The position numbers and the translations under genes are program-made. Positions 35,653 to 44,813 of a stretch of 64,000 nucleotides of DNA are shown one piece after another. The DNA comes from CAJBVG01 sp943371425 (lineage in GTDB: Bacteria; Bacteroidota; Bacteroidia; Sphingobacteriales; Sphingobacteriaceae), in the NCBI GenBank assembly GCA_943371425.1, contig CALRUR010000009.1:1-64000 (forward strand), read 5' to 3'. Under the pieces are notes generated by a model that worked only from the letters and a program-made list of their open reading frames with translations, was not told the origin of the DNA and ran no database searches. Numbering within the stretch: position 1 is the stretch's first letter; each line of letters opens with the position of its first letter.

Positions 35653-36387
35653 ATGCCGATTGGTGTTTTAAAACTCTTTACTTCCCCTTACAAAAAAGAA
35701 CTAAAAGCTTTGAGAAATATTCTAGGATTTATTCCTGGAAATTATTCATTATATCGCTTAGCATTAAGACATAAATCTGTTGCCATTGATACCCATAAAA
35801 AAGGAGTAAAAAATAGTAACGAAAGACTAGAGTTCCTCGGAGATGCCATATTAGGCTCGGTTGTAGCCGAAGTATTATTTAAAAAATTTCCATATAAAGA
35901 CGAAGGTTTCCTTACCGAAATGAGATCTAAAATGGTAAACAGGTCTCACCTCAATCAACTATCAAAAAAAATGGGCATCGCAGAAATGATTTCTTACGAT
36001 GCTAAATTACATAACCAAGGAAATAAAAATTCATCACTTTTTGGAGATGCGTTTGAAGCCTTAATTGGTGCTATTTATTTAGACAAAGGCTACGAATTTA
36101 CACGTAGGTTTATTATTAGCAGAATATTAAGCCCCCACGTAGACATAGATCAATTAGAACAAACAGAATCTAATTTTAAAAGCCGCTTGCTCGAATGGGC
36201 ACAAAGAGAAAGCAAAGAAATTTTGTTCGAACTAGTAGATGAAAAAAGTCACGGACAATCGAGGTTATTTACGGTTCGTGTATTAATTAGTGGTGAAGAA
36301 ATGGGGCTCGGACAAGATTTCAGCAAGAAGAACGCAGAAAAAAATGCAGCCGAAAAAGCTTGCTTAGCTTTAAATATACTCGTATGA
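35653..36387 (+). CDS. rnc: Ribonuclease III
   Basis: Cleaves double-stranded RNA, including the 30S rRNA precursor. The 244-residue protein from the ATG at 35653 has the signature NERLEFLGDAILG, the second metal-site region FGDAFEALIGAIYLDKG, and a C-terminal double-stranded-RNA-binding domain (ESNFKSRLLEWAQ to NAEKNAAEKACLAL). A TTG six bases upstream is possible but less likely. The acpP-fabF-rnc order is conserved in many bacteria. Its stop overlaps the plsC start in ATGA. Confidence 0.96.
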   Translation: MPIGVLKLFTSPYKKELKALRNILGFIPGNYSLYRLALRHKSVAIDTHKKGVKNSNERLEFLGDAILGSVVAEVLFKKFPYKDEGFLTEMRSKMVNRSHLNQLSKKMGIAEMISYDAKLHNQGNKNSSLFGDAFEALIGAIYLDKGYEFTRRFIISRILSPHVDIDQLEQTESNFKSRLLEWAQRESKEILFELVDEKSHGQSRLFTVRVLISGEEMGLGQDFSKKNAEKNAAEKACLALNILV

Positions 36388-37118
36388 GAAAAATCTTTGG
36401 TGCCTTATTTATTGCATACGGATTAATTGTATTTTTTTCGGTGATGTTTTTGGTGTTACCATTTATCATCCTTAGTTCATTTATACCAAACAAGTACGGT
36501 GCAACCATTCCATTTTTTTTTCTAAGAGTTTGGGCAGCATTGTTTTCTGTTTTAAGTCTGTTTTTTTATAAAGTAAAAGGCAGAGAAAAAATAGATACCT
36601 CTAGGCCATATATTTATGTAGCCAACCACGGCTCTTACCTCGATTCTACGTCTGTTGTATTAGCTACACCTACAGCTTTTAAACCATTGGGTAAAATAGA
36701 AATGTCTAAAATTCCGGTGTTCGGTTTTATATACAGTCGTGTAGTAGTAATGGTAGATCGAAGCACTAAAGAAAGTAGAACTGCGAGTGTAGAGAAATTA
36801 AAGGAATTGCTAAAACGAGGGATTTCAATTTTAATTTTTCCGGAAGGAACCATGAACAGAACGCCTAATCATTTAAAAGATTTTTACGACGGTGCTTTTA
36901 GAATTGCCATAGAAACACAAACACCTATTGCTCCCTTTGTAGTAATTAATGCCAGAAATTTAATGCCTCGTAATAACCCTTTAACCATAAAACCAGGCAT
37001 AATGAAAATAGTGTTTTCTGATCCCATAGAAGTAAATACATATACACTTGATGATGTAGAAATGCTGAAACAAAAAGTGTATAAAATTATGGAAGAGTTG
37101 ATTATCCAAAATCAATAA
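36384..37118 (+). CDS. plsC: 1-acyl-sn-glycerol-3-phosphate acyltransferase (PlsC family)
   Basis: A 244-residue membrane-associated acyltransferase that adds the second acyl chain to lysophosphatidate. Two hydrophobic segments occupy residues about 8-40. The catalytic NHGSYLDS (HX4D) and the acceptor-binding FPEGTMNR follow at normal spacing, and PIAPFVVINA is the later family block. The ATG at 36384 overlaps the rnc stop by four bases, showing translational coupling; the in-frame TTG at 36360 inside rnc is rejected. It fits with acpP and fabF in a lipid-synthesis cluster. Confidence 0.9.
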   Translation: MRKIFGALFIAYGLIVFFSVMFLVLPFIILSSFIPNKYGATIPFFFLRVWAALFSVLSLFFYKVKGREKIDTSRPYIYVANHGSYLDSTSVVLATPTAFKPLGKIEMSKIPVFGFIYSRVVVMVDRSTKESRTASVEKLKELLKRGISILIFPEGTMNRTPNHLKDFYDGAFRIAIETQTPIAPFVVINARNLMPRNNPLTIKPGIMKIVFSDPIEVNTYTLDDVEMLKQKVYKIMEELIIQNQ

Positions 37119-37128
37119 GTTAATTCTA

Positions 37129-38037
37129 ATGATGCCAAAAGTTTTTCGAGTACACTTAGCCTTATTTATAGTTTCATTAATTTACGCCGCGACCTTTAGC
37201 ATTGCAAAAGAAGTAATGCCTGCCTTTGTAAAACCAATGGGATTAATAGGTGTACGAGTTTGGGGTGCAATTATTTTGTTGTGGATTACACATGCAATTT
37301 TTGTACGTGAAAAAATAAGAGATAAAAAAGATTATTTAGAATTAATGAAATGCGCAGTATTTGGTGTAGCTGCAAATATGTTATTATTCTTTAAAGGCTT
37401 ATCTATTACAACCCCAATAAACGGTGCCATATTAATGGTAACCACTCCTTTGTTCGTAGGTTTTTTCTCATTTTTTATTTTGAAGGAAAAAGTAAGTACA
37501 TTAAAAATTATGGGTTTAATGTTAGGACTAAGTGGTGCTTTACTTTTATTAGTTGGTCCGAGTTTATCCTTTTCATCTGCAACACTAAGCGGAGATGTAA
37601 TGGTAATGTTAAATGCTATTATTTATGCTTATTACTTAATTATCGCAAAACCATTATTGCATAAATACAATCCGATAACTGTAATAAAGTGGACATTCTT
37701 ATTCGGAGGAATAATGATATTACCCTTTTCTATTCCGGAGTTACAAGAAGTGAACTGGGTAGTAATACCTAATAAGATATGGGCTAGTATTGGTTTTTTA
37801 ATTGTGGGTGCAACCTTTTTAACTTATTTACTAAATGGATGGGCATTAAGGCATGCAAACTCATCATTAGTGGGTGCATATATTTATTTACAGCCCATTT
37901 TGGCTTCTATTATTGCAATCATATTGGGTAAAGACGAACTTACTTGGCAAAAAATTGTATTCGGTTTTTTAATTTTTGCAGGTGTGTACTTAGTAAGTTT
38001 ACCTGCTACATTCCCTCTTCTTCGCCGTAAAGATTAA
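37129..38037 (+). CDS. EamA family DMT transporter
   Basis: A 302-residue inner-membrane protein with about ten helices in two EamA repeats (FSIAKEVMPAFVKPMGL in the first; FLTYLLNGWALRHANSS and the loop ILGKDELTW in the second). It follows plsC by ten bases, so it may share the acpP-fabF-rnc-plsC transcript, though the transport substrate is unknown. It is not a close copy of the EamA protein at 12623, whose N-terminus and loops differ. Confidence 0.86.
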   Translation: MMPKVFRVHLALFIVSLIYAATFSIAKEVMPAFVKPMGLIGVRVWGAIILLWITHAIFVREKIRDKKDYLELMKCAVFGVAANMLLFFKGLSITTPINGAILMVTTPLFVGFFSFFILKEKVSTLKIMGLMLGLSGALLLLVGPSLSFSSATLSGDVMVMLNAIIYAYYLIIAKPLLHKYNPITVIKWTFLFGGIMILPFSIPELQEVNWVVIPNKIWASIGFLIVGATFLTYLLNGWALRHANSSLVGAYIYLQPILASIIAIILGKDELTWQKIVFGFLIFAGVYLVSLPATFPLLRRKD

Positions 38038-38079
38038 TTAATATTATTATTCATATCTTTGAAAATTAAATCAATAGGT

Positions 38080-38952
38080 ATGTTGAAATCAATGACCGGC
38101 TATGGTCTAGCAAGCACAGAGTATTTACAAAAAAAAATAACAGTAGAAATACGTTCATTAAATTCTAAATTTTTAGAATTGAATATAAAACTCCCAAGAA
38201 GTTATTCTGAGAGAGAGAGCTTAATTAGAAATGAAGCAACGAAAGGAATTGAACGCGGCAAAGCAAATGTGAATATTAATATTGAACAATCAGACGCCCA
38301 AGAAAGCTCTTTGTTAAATAAAGATAAATTCAACGCTTACTATAAACAGCTAACTCAATTAGCAAATGAACTAGGCGCAGATACTTCTCATCTATTTCAA
38401 CAAACACTCTCTATACAAGATGTATGGTCGGTGCAAGAACAAAGTTTAGATGAAGAAGAATGGAAAGTAATTTATCAAACTTTTTTAACTGCTTTAGAAA
38501 ACTTCAATCAGTTTAGAACAGATGAAGGTAAAACCTTATCAAGCGATTTAGAAAAGAGAGTTCAACTTATATTAAATGCCATTCCTGAAGTGGAGAAGTA
38601 CGAAAAAAATAGAATCCCTGCTATTAAAGATAAATTAGATAATATTTTGAAAGAAGCAGTTGGATCTGAAAACGTTGATAAAAATAGGTTAGAACAGGAG
38701 CTTATTTATTTTATAGAAAAGTTCGACATTACTGAAGAGAAAATAAGATTAAAAACACATTGCGATTATTTCTTCCAAGTAATGAAAGAGAAAGAAGCTA
38801 ATGGCAAAAAACTAGGATTTATTTCGCAAGAAATAGGCCGAGAAATAAACACACTTGGCTCTAAAGCGAATGATGCCGCAATACAAAAAATTGTAGTGGG
38901 AATGAAAGACGAGTTGGAAAAAGTAAAAGAACAATTGTTAAATATTATATAA
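38080..38952 (+). CDS. YicC/YloC family endoribonuclease
   Basis: A 290-residue protein beginning MLKSMTGYGLAS at the ATG 38080, as all family members do; the TTG at 38059 overlaps the promoter-like box TATCTTTG (38054-38061) and is rejected. The C-terminal block RLKTHCDYFFQVMKEK to IGREINTLGSKAND is characteristic. E. coli YicC is reported as an endoribonuclease affecting small-RNA turnover. It precedes gmk by eight bases, an association seen in many phyla (yicC-gmk). Confidence 0.92.
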   Translation: MLKSMTGYGLASTEYLQKKITVEIRSLNSKFLELNIKLPRSYSERESLIRNEATKGIERGKANVNINIEQSDAQESSLLNKDKFNAYYKQLTQLANELGADTSHLFQQTLSIQDVWSVQEQSLDEEEWKVIYQTFLTALENFNQFRTDEGKTLSSDLEKRVQLILNAIPEVEKYEKNRIPAIKDKLDNILKEAVGSENVDKNRLEQELIYFIEKFDITEEKIRLKTHCDYFFQVMKEKEANGKKLGFISQEIGREINTLGSKANDAAIQKIVVGMKDELEKVKEQLLNII

Positions 38953-38960
38953 TAGTATAA

Positions 38961-39533
38961 ATGAACGTACAAGGTAAACTTATTATATTTTCTGCACCTT
39001 CTGGCGCAGGTAAAACAACAATTGTTCATCATATTCTAAAAAAATTTCCAAATATACAGTTCTCTGTATCTGCTACCACACGCAGCTTACGTGGTGATGA
39101 GGTGAATGGTAAAGATTATTACTTTGTATCTAAAGAAGATTTTTTGCACAAAGTTGCAAAGCATGAATTTATTGAGTTTGAAGAAGTGTATTCGGGTACA
39201 TTTTATGGTACCTTAAAATCTGAGTTGGCTCGAATATGGAACGACAATAAACATGTGATTTTTGATTTAGATGTTGAAGGTGGCTTACGTTTAAAGAAAA
39301 AATACGGTGAAAATGCAATTGCTATTTTCGTGCAACCACCCTCATTAGAAGTATTGGTAGAAAGATTAAGGGGCAGAGGAACAGATACAGAAGAAAAACT
39401 AAAAGAACGAATTTCTAAAGCAGAAAAAGAATTAAGTTATGCTGATAAATTTGATGTAATTGTGCACAACGACGATTTGAGTTTAGCATGTTTAGAAGCA
39501 GAAAAACTAGTAAATGATTTTTTGAATAAATGA
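38961..39533 (+). CDS. gmk: Guanylate kinase
   Basis: Phosphorylates GMP to GDP with ATP. The 190-residue P-loop kinase has Walker A SGAGKTT at 14-20, the GMP-binding SATTRSLRGDEVNGKDYYFV segment and the lid region RLRGRGTDTEEKL. It is preceded by yicC and overlaps the nadD start by four bases, so it is coupled to nadD. Confidence 0.97.
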   Translation: MNVQGKLIIFSAPSGAGKTTIVHHILKKFPNIQFSVSATTRSLRGDEVNGKDYYFVSKEDFLHKVAKHEFIEFEEVYSGTFYGTLKSELARIWNDNKHVIFDLDVEGGLRLKKKYGENAIAIFVQPPSLEVLVERLRGRGTDTEEKLKERISKAEKELSYADKFDVIVHNDDLSLACLEAEKLVNDFLNK

Positions 39534-40102
39534 AAATAGGTTTATTTTTTGGTTCATTTAATCCGATACATATAGGGCACATGATTATTGCTAACTATAT
39601 GGCCAACCACACATATTTAGATCGTGTGTGGATTGTTGTATCGCCACAAAATCCTTTAAAAGACAAGACGCTTTTAATAAATACTTACGATCGTTTAGAG
39701 ATGTGTAAACTCGCCTTTAACGATGATGCGCACATACAAGTATCGGATATAGAATTACACTTACCACAACCATCATACACAATTGATACACTTACTTATT
39801 TAAAAGAGAAATATCCGGAACACGAGTTTACCTTAATTATGGGTGCCGATAATTTAAACTCTTTAAAGAAATGGAAAAATTACGAATTAATTTTGAGAGA
39901 CTATAAAATACTAGTGTATCCACGTCCGAAGGAAACTATTTCCGAATTTTTGAAAAACCCAAATATTAGCATTACCGAAACACCAATTATGGAAATCTCT
40001 TCCACTTTTATTCGGAATGCAATTAAAAACAAAAAAGACATTCGTTATTTTTTACCAGACAATGTACTTGAATTTATTGAATCGAAAAGCTTATATAAAT
40101 AA
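39530..40102 (+). CDS. nadD: Nicotinate-nucleotide adenylyltransferase
   Basis: Adenylates nicotinate mononucleotide to deamido-NAD in NAD synthesis. The 190-residue nucleotidyltransferase begins KIGLFFGSFNPIHIGHM with the GSFNPxHxGH motif and ends with the ISSTFIRNAI motif; IMGADNL lies between them. Its ATG overlaps the gmk stop. Its own stop abuts, with no gap, the stop of the convergent LysM protein at 40103. Confidence 0.96.
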   Translation: MKIGLFFGSFNPIHIGHMIIANYMANHTYLDRVWIVVSPQNPLKDKTLLINTYDRLEMCKLAFNDDAHIQVSDIELHLPQPSYTIDTLTYLKEKYPEHEFTLIMGADNLNSLKKWKNYELILRDYKILVYPRPKETISEFLKNPNISITETPIMEISSTFIRNAIKNKKDIRYFLPDNVLEFIESKSLYK

Positions 40103-40813
40103 TTATTGAATTTTAATTTTTTCGCCTAAATACAAATCTGTACTTGTTTTTTTGTTTAATTTTTTCAAAGTATCTATGCTTACCTTGTATTTTTGAGAGA
40201 TAGAATACATGGTATCTCCTTTTTTTACTTCGTGGTATTTTCCACTTTCTGGTGTTTTAGTATTGTTTATTTCTGACGAATTTTCTTCAGCCCGATCCTC
40301 TTTTCTAACCGCTCTTCGGGCTCCACGTTTATCATATCTGTGAAGGTCGTACTTTTCTATTAAACTTATAAGAAGTGTTGGGTAATTAGGATTTGTTGCA
40401 TAACCTGCTTGTTTAAGTCCATTTGCCCAAGCTTTATAATCGCGTTTATCATACTCGAATAAAAATGAATAACGTTTTTTTGTTGCTAAAAATTCTGAAT
40501 GATCTCTGTAAGAATGTTTAGCTTTTCTATATCTTCTAAAACATTCATCTTTTTTATCATCGTCTTCTTTTATAGTTCTACCATTCCAATCGTTTGTACA
40601 CTTTATACCAAAGTGGTTACGACCTTTACGTGCCAACCTACTTTGCCCACTGCCCGACTCTAAAATACCTTGCGCCAATGTTATGCTTGCAGGTACTCCA
40701 TATTTTCTCATTTCTTTAATGGCTGTTTTGCGATACTTTTTAATGTAAGCTTCAGTATCACTAGAAAACAAGTACGTGGGTAAACATAGGAGCAATATAA
40801 TTAATCTGATCAT
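40103..40813 (-). CDS. Secreted glucosaminidase with LysM domain (paralogue 1)
   Basis: A 236-residue exported peptidoglycan hydrolase. After a signal peptide (residues 1-17) comes a GH73/FlgJ-like domain with the catalytic Glu in LAQGILESGSGQS and the block RNHFGIKCTNDWNG. A basic linker and one C-terminal LysM domain follow (YHEVKKGDTMYSISQKYKVS). It would cleave glycan strands next to N-acetylglucosamine in the periplasm. It is the downstream member of a tandem pair with the gene at 40841; both share order and motifs but have diverged. Confidence 0.88.
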   Translation of the reverse strand: MIRLIILLLCLPTYLFSSDTEAYIKKYRKTAIKEMRKYGVPASITLAQGILESGSGQSRLARKGRNHFGIKCTNDWNGRTIKEDDDKKDECFRRYRKAKHSYRDHSEFLATKKRYSFLFEYDKRDYKAWANGLKQAGYATNPNYPTLLISLIEKYDLHRYDKRGARRAVRKEDRAEENSSEINNTKTPESGKYHEVKKGDTMYSISQKYKVSIDTLKKLNKKTSTDLYLGEKIKIQ

Positions 40814-40840
40814 ATTAATAAAAGAGGGTTAATAAATATA

Positions 40841-41602
40841 TTACTTTTTTGGAATCACTAAAACTTTACCAGGTTTTATTAAGTTTGATTTTAACTTATT
40901 TGCTTTTTTAATTTTATCAACAGAAACCTTGTATTTTCTAGAAATAGAATACAAAGATTGCCCTTGTTTTACTCTGTGTCTTACAACGGTTGATGTATTT
41001 ATATATGTTGATTTTTCTTCGGCAGGTTCTATTTCTGGTTTGTTTATTTTAATATTGATGATGGTGGAATCGTTTCTATAAATAGTATCTAATACAGCAT
41101 AATCATATTGATGTAAATTATGCATATTTATAGTCCTTAATAAATGAGCTGCATAACTTTTACTACGGGCATAACCAGAGCGCTGTAAACCATATGCCCA
41201 CTTTTTATATTGCGTAGGTTTATAATTAAACAAAAAAGCATATTGTTTATTTTTTGTTAAAAAGCTTGAACGATCTGCATATGCTTCTTCTGCCGTTTCA
41301 TATTTTCTAAAACACGAATTTCTTTTGTTTCCATTTCTATGAAAACGTTTCCCCGACCAGTTTCTTGTGCACTTTACTCCAAAATGATTATTTGCTTTAA
41401 CAGCTAATTGACTGGTACCATTTGCTGATTCGTGAAGTGCTTGTGCCAGCGTAATACTTGCAGGAATACCTGTTTTATGCATTTCGGAAATGGCAAGCAA
41501 TTTATAGGTTTCAATATACGCACTCGCAGTACCTTGCTTTTTTTGCGAAAGTGCAATTATGGAAATAAATACAAAATAACACAGCAAAAGAAATTTACGC
41601 AT
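40841..41602 (-). CDS. Secreted glucosaminidase with LysM domain (paralogue 2)
   Basis: A 253-residue protein from the ATG at 41602 (MRKFLLLCYFVFISIIALSQ is the signal peptide; the TTG six bases earlier is rejected). The GH73-like domain contains LAQALHESANGTSQL with the catalytic Glu and NNHFGVKCTRNWSG. A single LysM domain ends the protein (HRVKQGQSLYSISRKYKVS). The gene lies 27 bases upstream of its paralogue and probably shares its transcript. The linker is longer and more acidic than in paralogue 1. Confidence 0.88.
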   Translation of the reverse strand: MRKFLLLCYFVFISIIALSQKKQGTASAYIETYKLLAISEMHKTGIPASITLAQALHESANGTSQLAVKANNHFGVKCTRNWSGKRFHRNGNKRNSCFRKYETAEEAYADRSSFLTKNKQYAFLFNYKPTQYKKWAYGLQRSGYARSKSYAAHLLRTINMHNLHQYDYAVLDTIYRNDSTIINIKINKPEIEPAEEKSTYINTSTVVRHRVKQGQSLYSISRKYKVSVDKIKKANKLKSNLIKPGKVLVIPKK

Positions 41603-41670
41603 ATCCAAATTTATAAAAATACTCTTAAGAATTATTAATAAATTTACCTTATCACATTAACTTAACAGTA

Positions 41671-42828
41671 TTGAAAAATATTACTCGAACCGTATGGATA
41701 CTTTCTTTGGTAAGTTTATTTACCGATACTGCTAGTGAAATGTTATATCCGGTAATGCCTATTTATTTAAAGTCCATTGGGTTCTCCATCGTATTAATTG
41801 GAATATTGGAAGGCATTGCAGAAGCTACGGCTGGTTTAAGTAAAGGCTATTTTGGCAAATGGTCTGATAATTCGGGGAAACGAGTTCCTTTTGTACAAGT
41901 TGGTTATTTATTGAGTTCTATTTCTCGCCCATTGATGGTTTTGTTTGTATATCCGGTATGGATATTTTTTGCACGTACTCTCGATCGTTTCGGTAAAGGT
42001 ATTAGAACAGCTGCCAGAGATGCAATTTTATCCGACGAGGCAACTCAAGAAACGAAAGCAAGTGTGTTTGGGTTTCATAGAAGCATGGATACCTTAGGAG
42101 CTGTACTTGGCCCGTCATTAGCATTATTATATTTATACTTTTACCCAGAAGATTATGTAACTCTTTTTTACATTGCATTTATACCTGGATTATTTGCAAT
42201 TTTTGCATCCTTATTAATTAAAGAGCGTAAAAATATTGAACCCAAATTACGCATTAGAACTTCTTATCTGGATTTTATTAGATATTGGAAAAGTAGTCCA
42301 ACTGCTTATAAAAAACTAGTATTTGGTTTATTACTTTTTGCATTGTTTAATAGCTCCGATGTTTTTTTATTATTAAAAGCCAAACAAGCAGGGCTATCTG
42401 ATACCATGGTAATTGGTGTATTTATTTTTTATAATTTAATATATGCAGCTTTTGCATATCCACTTGGCATAATTGCGGATAAGTTTGGTTTAAAAAACAT
42501 GTTTGCATTTGGCTTGTTAATTTTTTCGATCGTATATTTTGGCATAGGTTTAGGTACAGAATTATGGTTTATTGTTGTATTATTTTTTCTGTATGGTTTA
42601 TACTCTGCGGCTACTGAAGGAATTTCTAAAGCCTGGATAAGTAATATTACTGATAAAAAAGATACCGCCACAGCCATAGGTACTTATGCAAGTTTTCAGA
42701 GTATTTGCGCTATGTTAGCAAGCAGTATTGCCGGTTTTATTTGGTTTCAGTTTGGTGCGAACGTTACATTTGTACTTACTGGTTTTGTTAGTTTATTTCT
42801 AGTGATTTATTTTTTAAAATTAAAATGA
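41671..42828 (+). CDS. MFS transporter
   Basis: A 385-residue major facilitator with about eleven to twelve hydrophobic helices. It begins at a TTG (no ATG is available before the first helix) with LVSLFTDTASEMLYPVMP. The A-type loop motif is present as FGKWSDNSGKRVP, and RTLDRFGKGIRTAARDA is a strong block shared with YfmO/YwoD-like exporters. The substrate is unknown; drug or metal-complex efflux is plausible. Its last four bases overlap the start of the next gene. Confidence 0.86.
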   Translation: MKNITRTVWILSLVSLFTDTASEMLYPVMPIYLKSIGFSIVLIGILEGIAEATAGLSKGYFGKWSDNSGKRVPFVQVGYLLSSISRPLMVLFVYPVWIFFARTLDRFGKGIRTAARDAILSDEATQETKASVFGFHRSMDTLGAVLGPSLALLYLYFYPEDYVTLFYIAFIPGLFAIFASLLIKERKNIEPKLRIRTSYLDFIRYWKSSPTAYKKLVFGLLLFALFNSSDVFLLLKAKQAGLSDTMVIGVFIFYNLIYAAFAYPLGIIADKFGLKNMFAFGLLIFSIVYFGIGLGTELWFIVVLFFLYGLYSAATEGISKAWISNITDKKDTATAIGTYASFQSICAMLASSIAGFIWFQFGANVTFVLTGFVSLFLVIYFLKLK

Positions 42829-43805
42829 AAAAATTTTTAGCCTTAATAATATTTTTTATTTCCATAAATGGGTATTCGCAAACTGCCTTAGATGCTGTAT
42901 TGCAAGGAACTGTTATAAATGCAAAAAATAATTTTATAGAACTAAAATATTTAAACAACCCACTTGATGATACTTTAAGTTCTGTAAAAATAGACTTAAA
43001 TGAAAAAGGACAATTCTATTTTGAACTGCCTATTAAAAGGCCGCTAGATGCAAGTATTGTACATAACAACCAAAGCGCACCTTTATATATTGAACCCTCA
43101 GAGCGAATAGAAATTTCTTTGTTAGCCGATGATGTTTTTCGAAGTATAAATTATGTCAGCGATAATTTTAACAATCATTATTTAATAGCATACAAGAAAA
43201 AATACGAACGTCCTCGAAATATAGATGAACGCAACAAACATATACAACAAGATGATGCACTTGGTTATGCAAAGTATGAAGATGAATTAGCAATAGATAA
43301 ATTAAAGTTTCTATCACAATACCATGCAGAGAATAAACTTTCGGCCATATTTATGAAAAGACAAGAAGCAGTAATTAATTATGGAGCTGCCAATAATAAG
43401 TACAAATTAAAAGAGGCGCTAAAAAACCTTAATATAACCACAAAACAAGTACCCGATTATTATTACACTTTTATGCTAGAGTTAGCGGTTGATGAAAACG
43501 ATTTAATAACAGTACCAGAGTTTTATGAATACTTAGAACACAGATTTGAATATTCATACAATACAGCATCCTATAAAGCAACTAATGATTTTGAAACAGT
43601 GAGTTATATGTTTAACATAGCTCATGGCTTGTATTCTGATAGGGTTCAGAATATTTACCTTACAAAAAAATTTGGAGAATTATTAGATACCTATTCATTT
43701 GAATATACCTCACGTTTTATTTCTAATTATATGAGTACCGTATACCAAAAAGAATATAGAATGTATATTGATAATAAAATTGAAAAAGCGCGATTGAGAA
43801 ATTAA
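42825..43805 (+). CDS. Exported protein, possibly DUF4369-like
   Basis: A 326-residue protein with a signal peptide (MKKFLALIIFFISINGYSQ). The first 100 mature residues (LQGTVINAKNNFIELKYLNN, then DLNEKGQFYFELPI) resemble the beta-sandwich DUF4369 domain that precedes thioredoxin domains in Bacteroidota. Here no thioredoxin CxxC follows; the rest is helical and charged. The start overlaps the MFS stop in ATGA, so the two are coupled. The 3' end overlaps the convergent hutG stop by four bases. The function is unknown. Confidence 0.65.
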   Translation: MKKFLALIIFFISINGYSQTALDAVLQGTVINAKNNFIELKYLNNPLDDTLSSVKIDLNEKGQFYFELPIKRPLDASIVHNNQSAPLYIEPSERIEISLLADDVFRSINYVSDNFNNHYLIAYKKKYERPRNIDERNKHIQQDDALGYAKYEDELAIDKLKFLSQYHAENKLSAIFMKRQEAVINYGAANNKYKLKEALKNLNITTKQVPDYYYTFMLELAVDENDLITVPEFYEYLEHRFEYSYNTASYKATNDFETVSYMFNIAHGLYSDRVQNIYLTKKFGELLDTYSFEYTSRFISNYMSTVYQKEYRMYIDNKIEKARLRN

Positions 43806-44812
43806 TTTCCGCTCGACTTTATGTAGTCGCTAACTAAATAAGATATAAATTTTCCGAGTGTGTTTTTATCTTGTTCATTTGCTAAGCCAACGGAGCCTTC
43901 TGTAATGTGTAAATAAACACTTGATAGTAGCGTGCTGCATTGATGTAGTATAGCCCTTGCTTCTGTTGTATTCCAACCGGTATTAGTTTGTGCAGAGCTA
44001 GGAACATCAGCAATACAATCTAAATCTAATTCTATTCCGCATGCTTGCTTTTGTAAAAAAATTAGAATACTATTTAATGCCAATTCCATTGGGATTCTTT
44101 TTCTAATGGCAATGTCTTCGAAACTTAAGTATTGAATGTTTACATCATTATCTATTTCCGCGAGTACCGAATCCGAATTGTAATTTTCGTGCAATCCGAA
44201 AATTCCATATTTGTGTAAATAATTTTCGGCTTTTGCATACCTAAATCCGTTGCCACTATGCCTACCTTCTTTTATTCTGTAATCAGTATGTGCATCAATA
44301 TTAATACAATTTAATGCAGAACCTAATGCAAGTGAACTACCTTTTAATAAAGGGTAAGAATTATTATGCCCGCCGCCAATTGCTATTAGTTTTTTTCCGC
44401 TAGCTATAATGGTTTGCACAATAGGAAAAATTACTTCATCAAGTTCAGCGCACAGATTTCTTAAGCCAGCTAAATCTGTTGCATCAGCTTTTTTCATTTC
44501 TTCCGAAAAATCTATATGTCCAAGCAGCAAAACTTTAGTAGCATCTTGGAATTTATTTTGTTGAATAGAAAGTAGTGAGGAAATTGCAAGCTCAAAAGTT
44601 TTATCGGCACCGGCTTTGCCTAAGTTTGCTCTAATACCAATGTCTTCTGGTAAGCCTAATATAACATAACTCGCTTTGGAATTTTGTAATTCTTCTTTCC
44701 ACGAGTTTTCATTTTGAACATGTAATATATGTTGTCCCCATTTTTCTTCGTGCTCACGCGAAGTAAAAAGCGAATTTATTTTTTCTTTATTGTAAACAAT
44801 AAGTTTTGCCAT
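43802..44812 (-). CDS. hutG: Formimidoylglutamase (arginase family)
   Basis: A 336-residue ureohydrolase. The metal-binding motifs are visible: IGGGHNNS, then INIDAHTDYR, and the third block ELDLDCIADVPSS. Next to hutI it is best assigned to the last step of histidine degradation, formiminoglutamate to glutamate and formamide; an agmatinase or arginase is the alternative. The start is one base after the hutI stop, so the two are coupled. The genes for the first two steps (hutH, hutU) are not in the window. Confidence 0.86.
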   Translation of the reverse strand: MAKLIVYNKEKINSLFTSREHEEKWGQHILHVQNENSWKEELQNSKASYVILGLPEDIGIRANLGKAGADKTFELAISSLLSIQQNKFQDATKVLLLGHIDFSEEMKKADATDLAGLRNLCAELDEVIFPIVQTIIASGKKLIAIGGGHNNSYPLLKGSSLALGSALNCINIDAHTDYRIKEGRHSGNGFRYAKAENYLHKYGIFGLHENYNSDSVLAEIDNDVNIQYLSFEDIAIRKRIPMELALNSILIFLQKQACGIELDLDCIADVPSSAQTNTGWNTTEARAILHQCSTLLSSVYLHITEGSVGLANEQDKNTLGKFISYLVSDYIKSSGN

Positions 44813-44813
44813 A

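Noticed and set aside
38766..39032. Open frame on the - strand spanning the yicC-gmk junction
   Set aside because: It is antisense to two well-supported genes, and the composition is that of a shadow frame.
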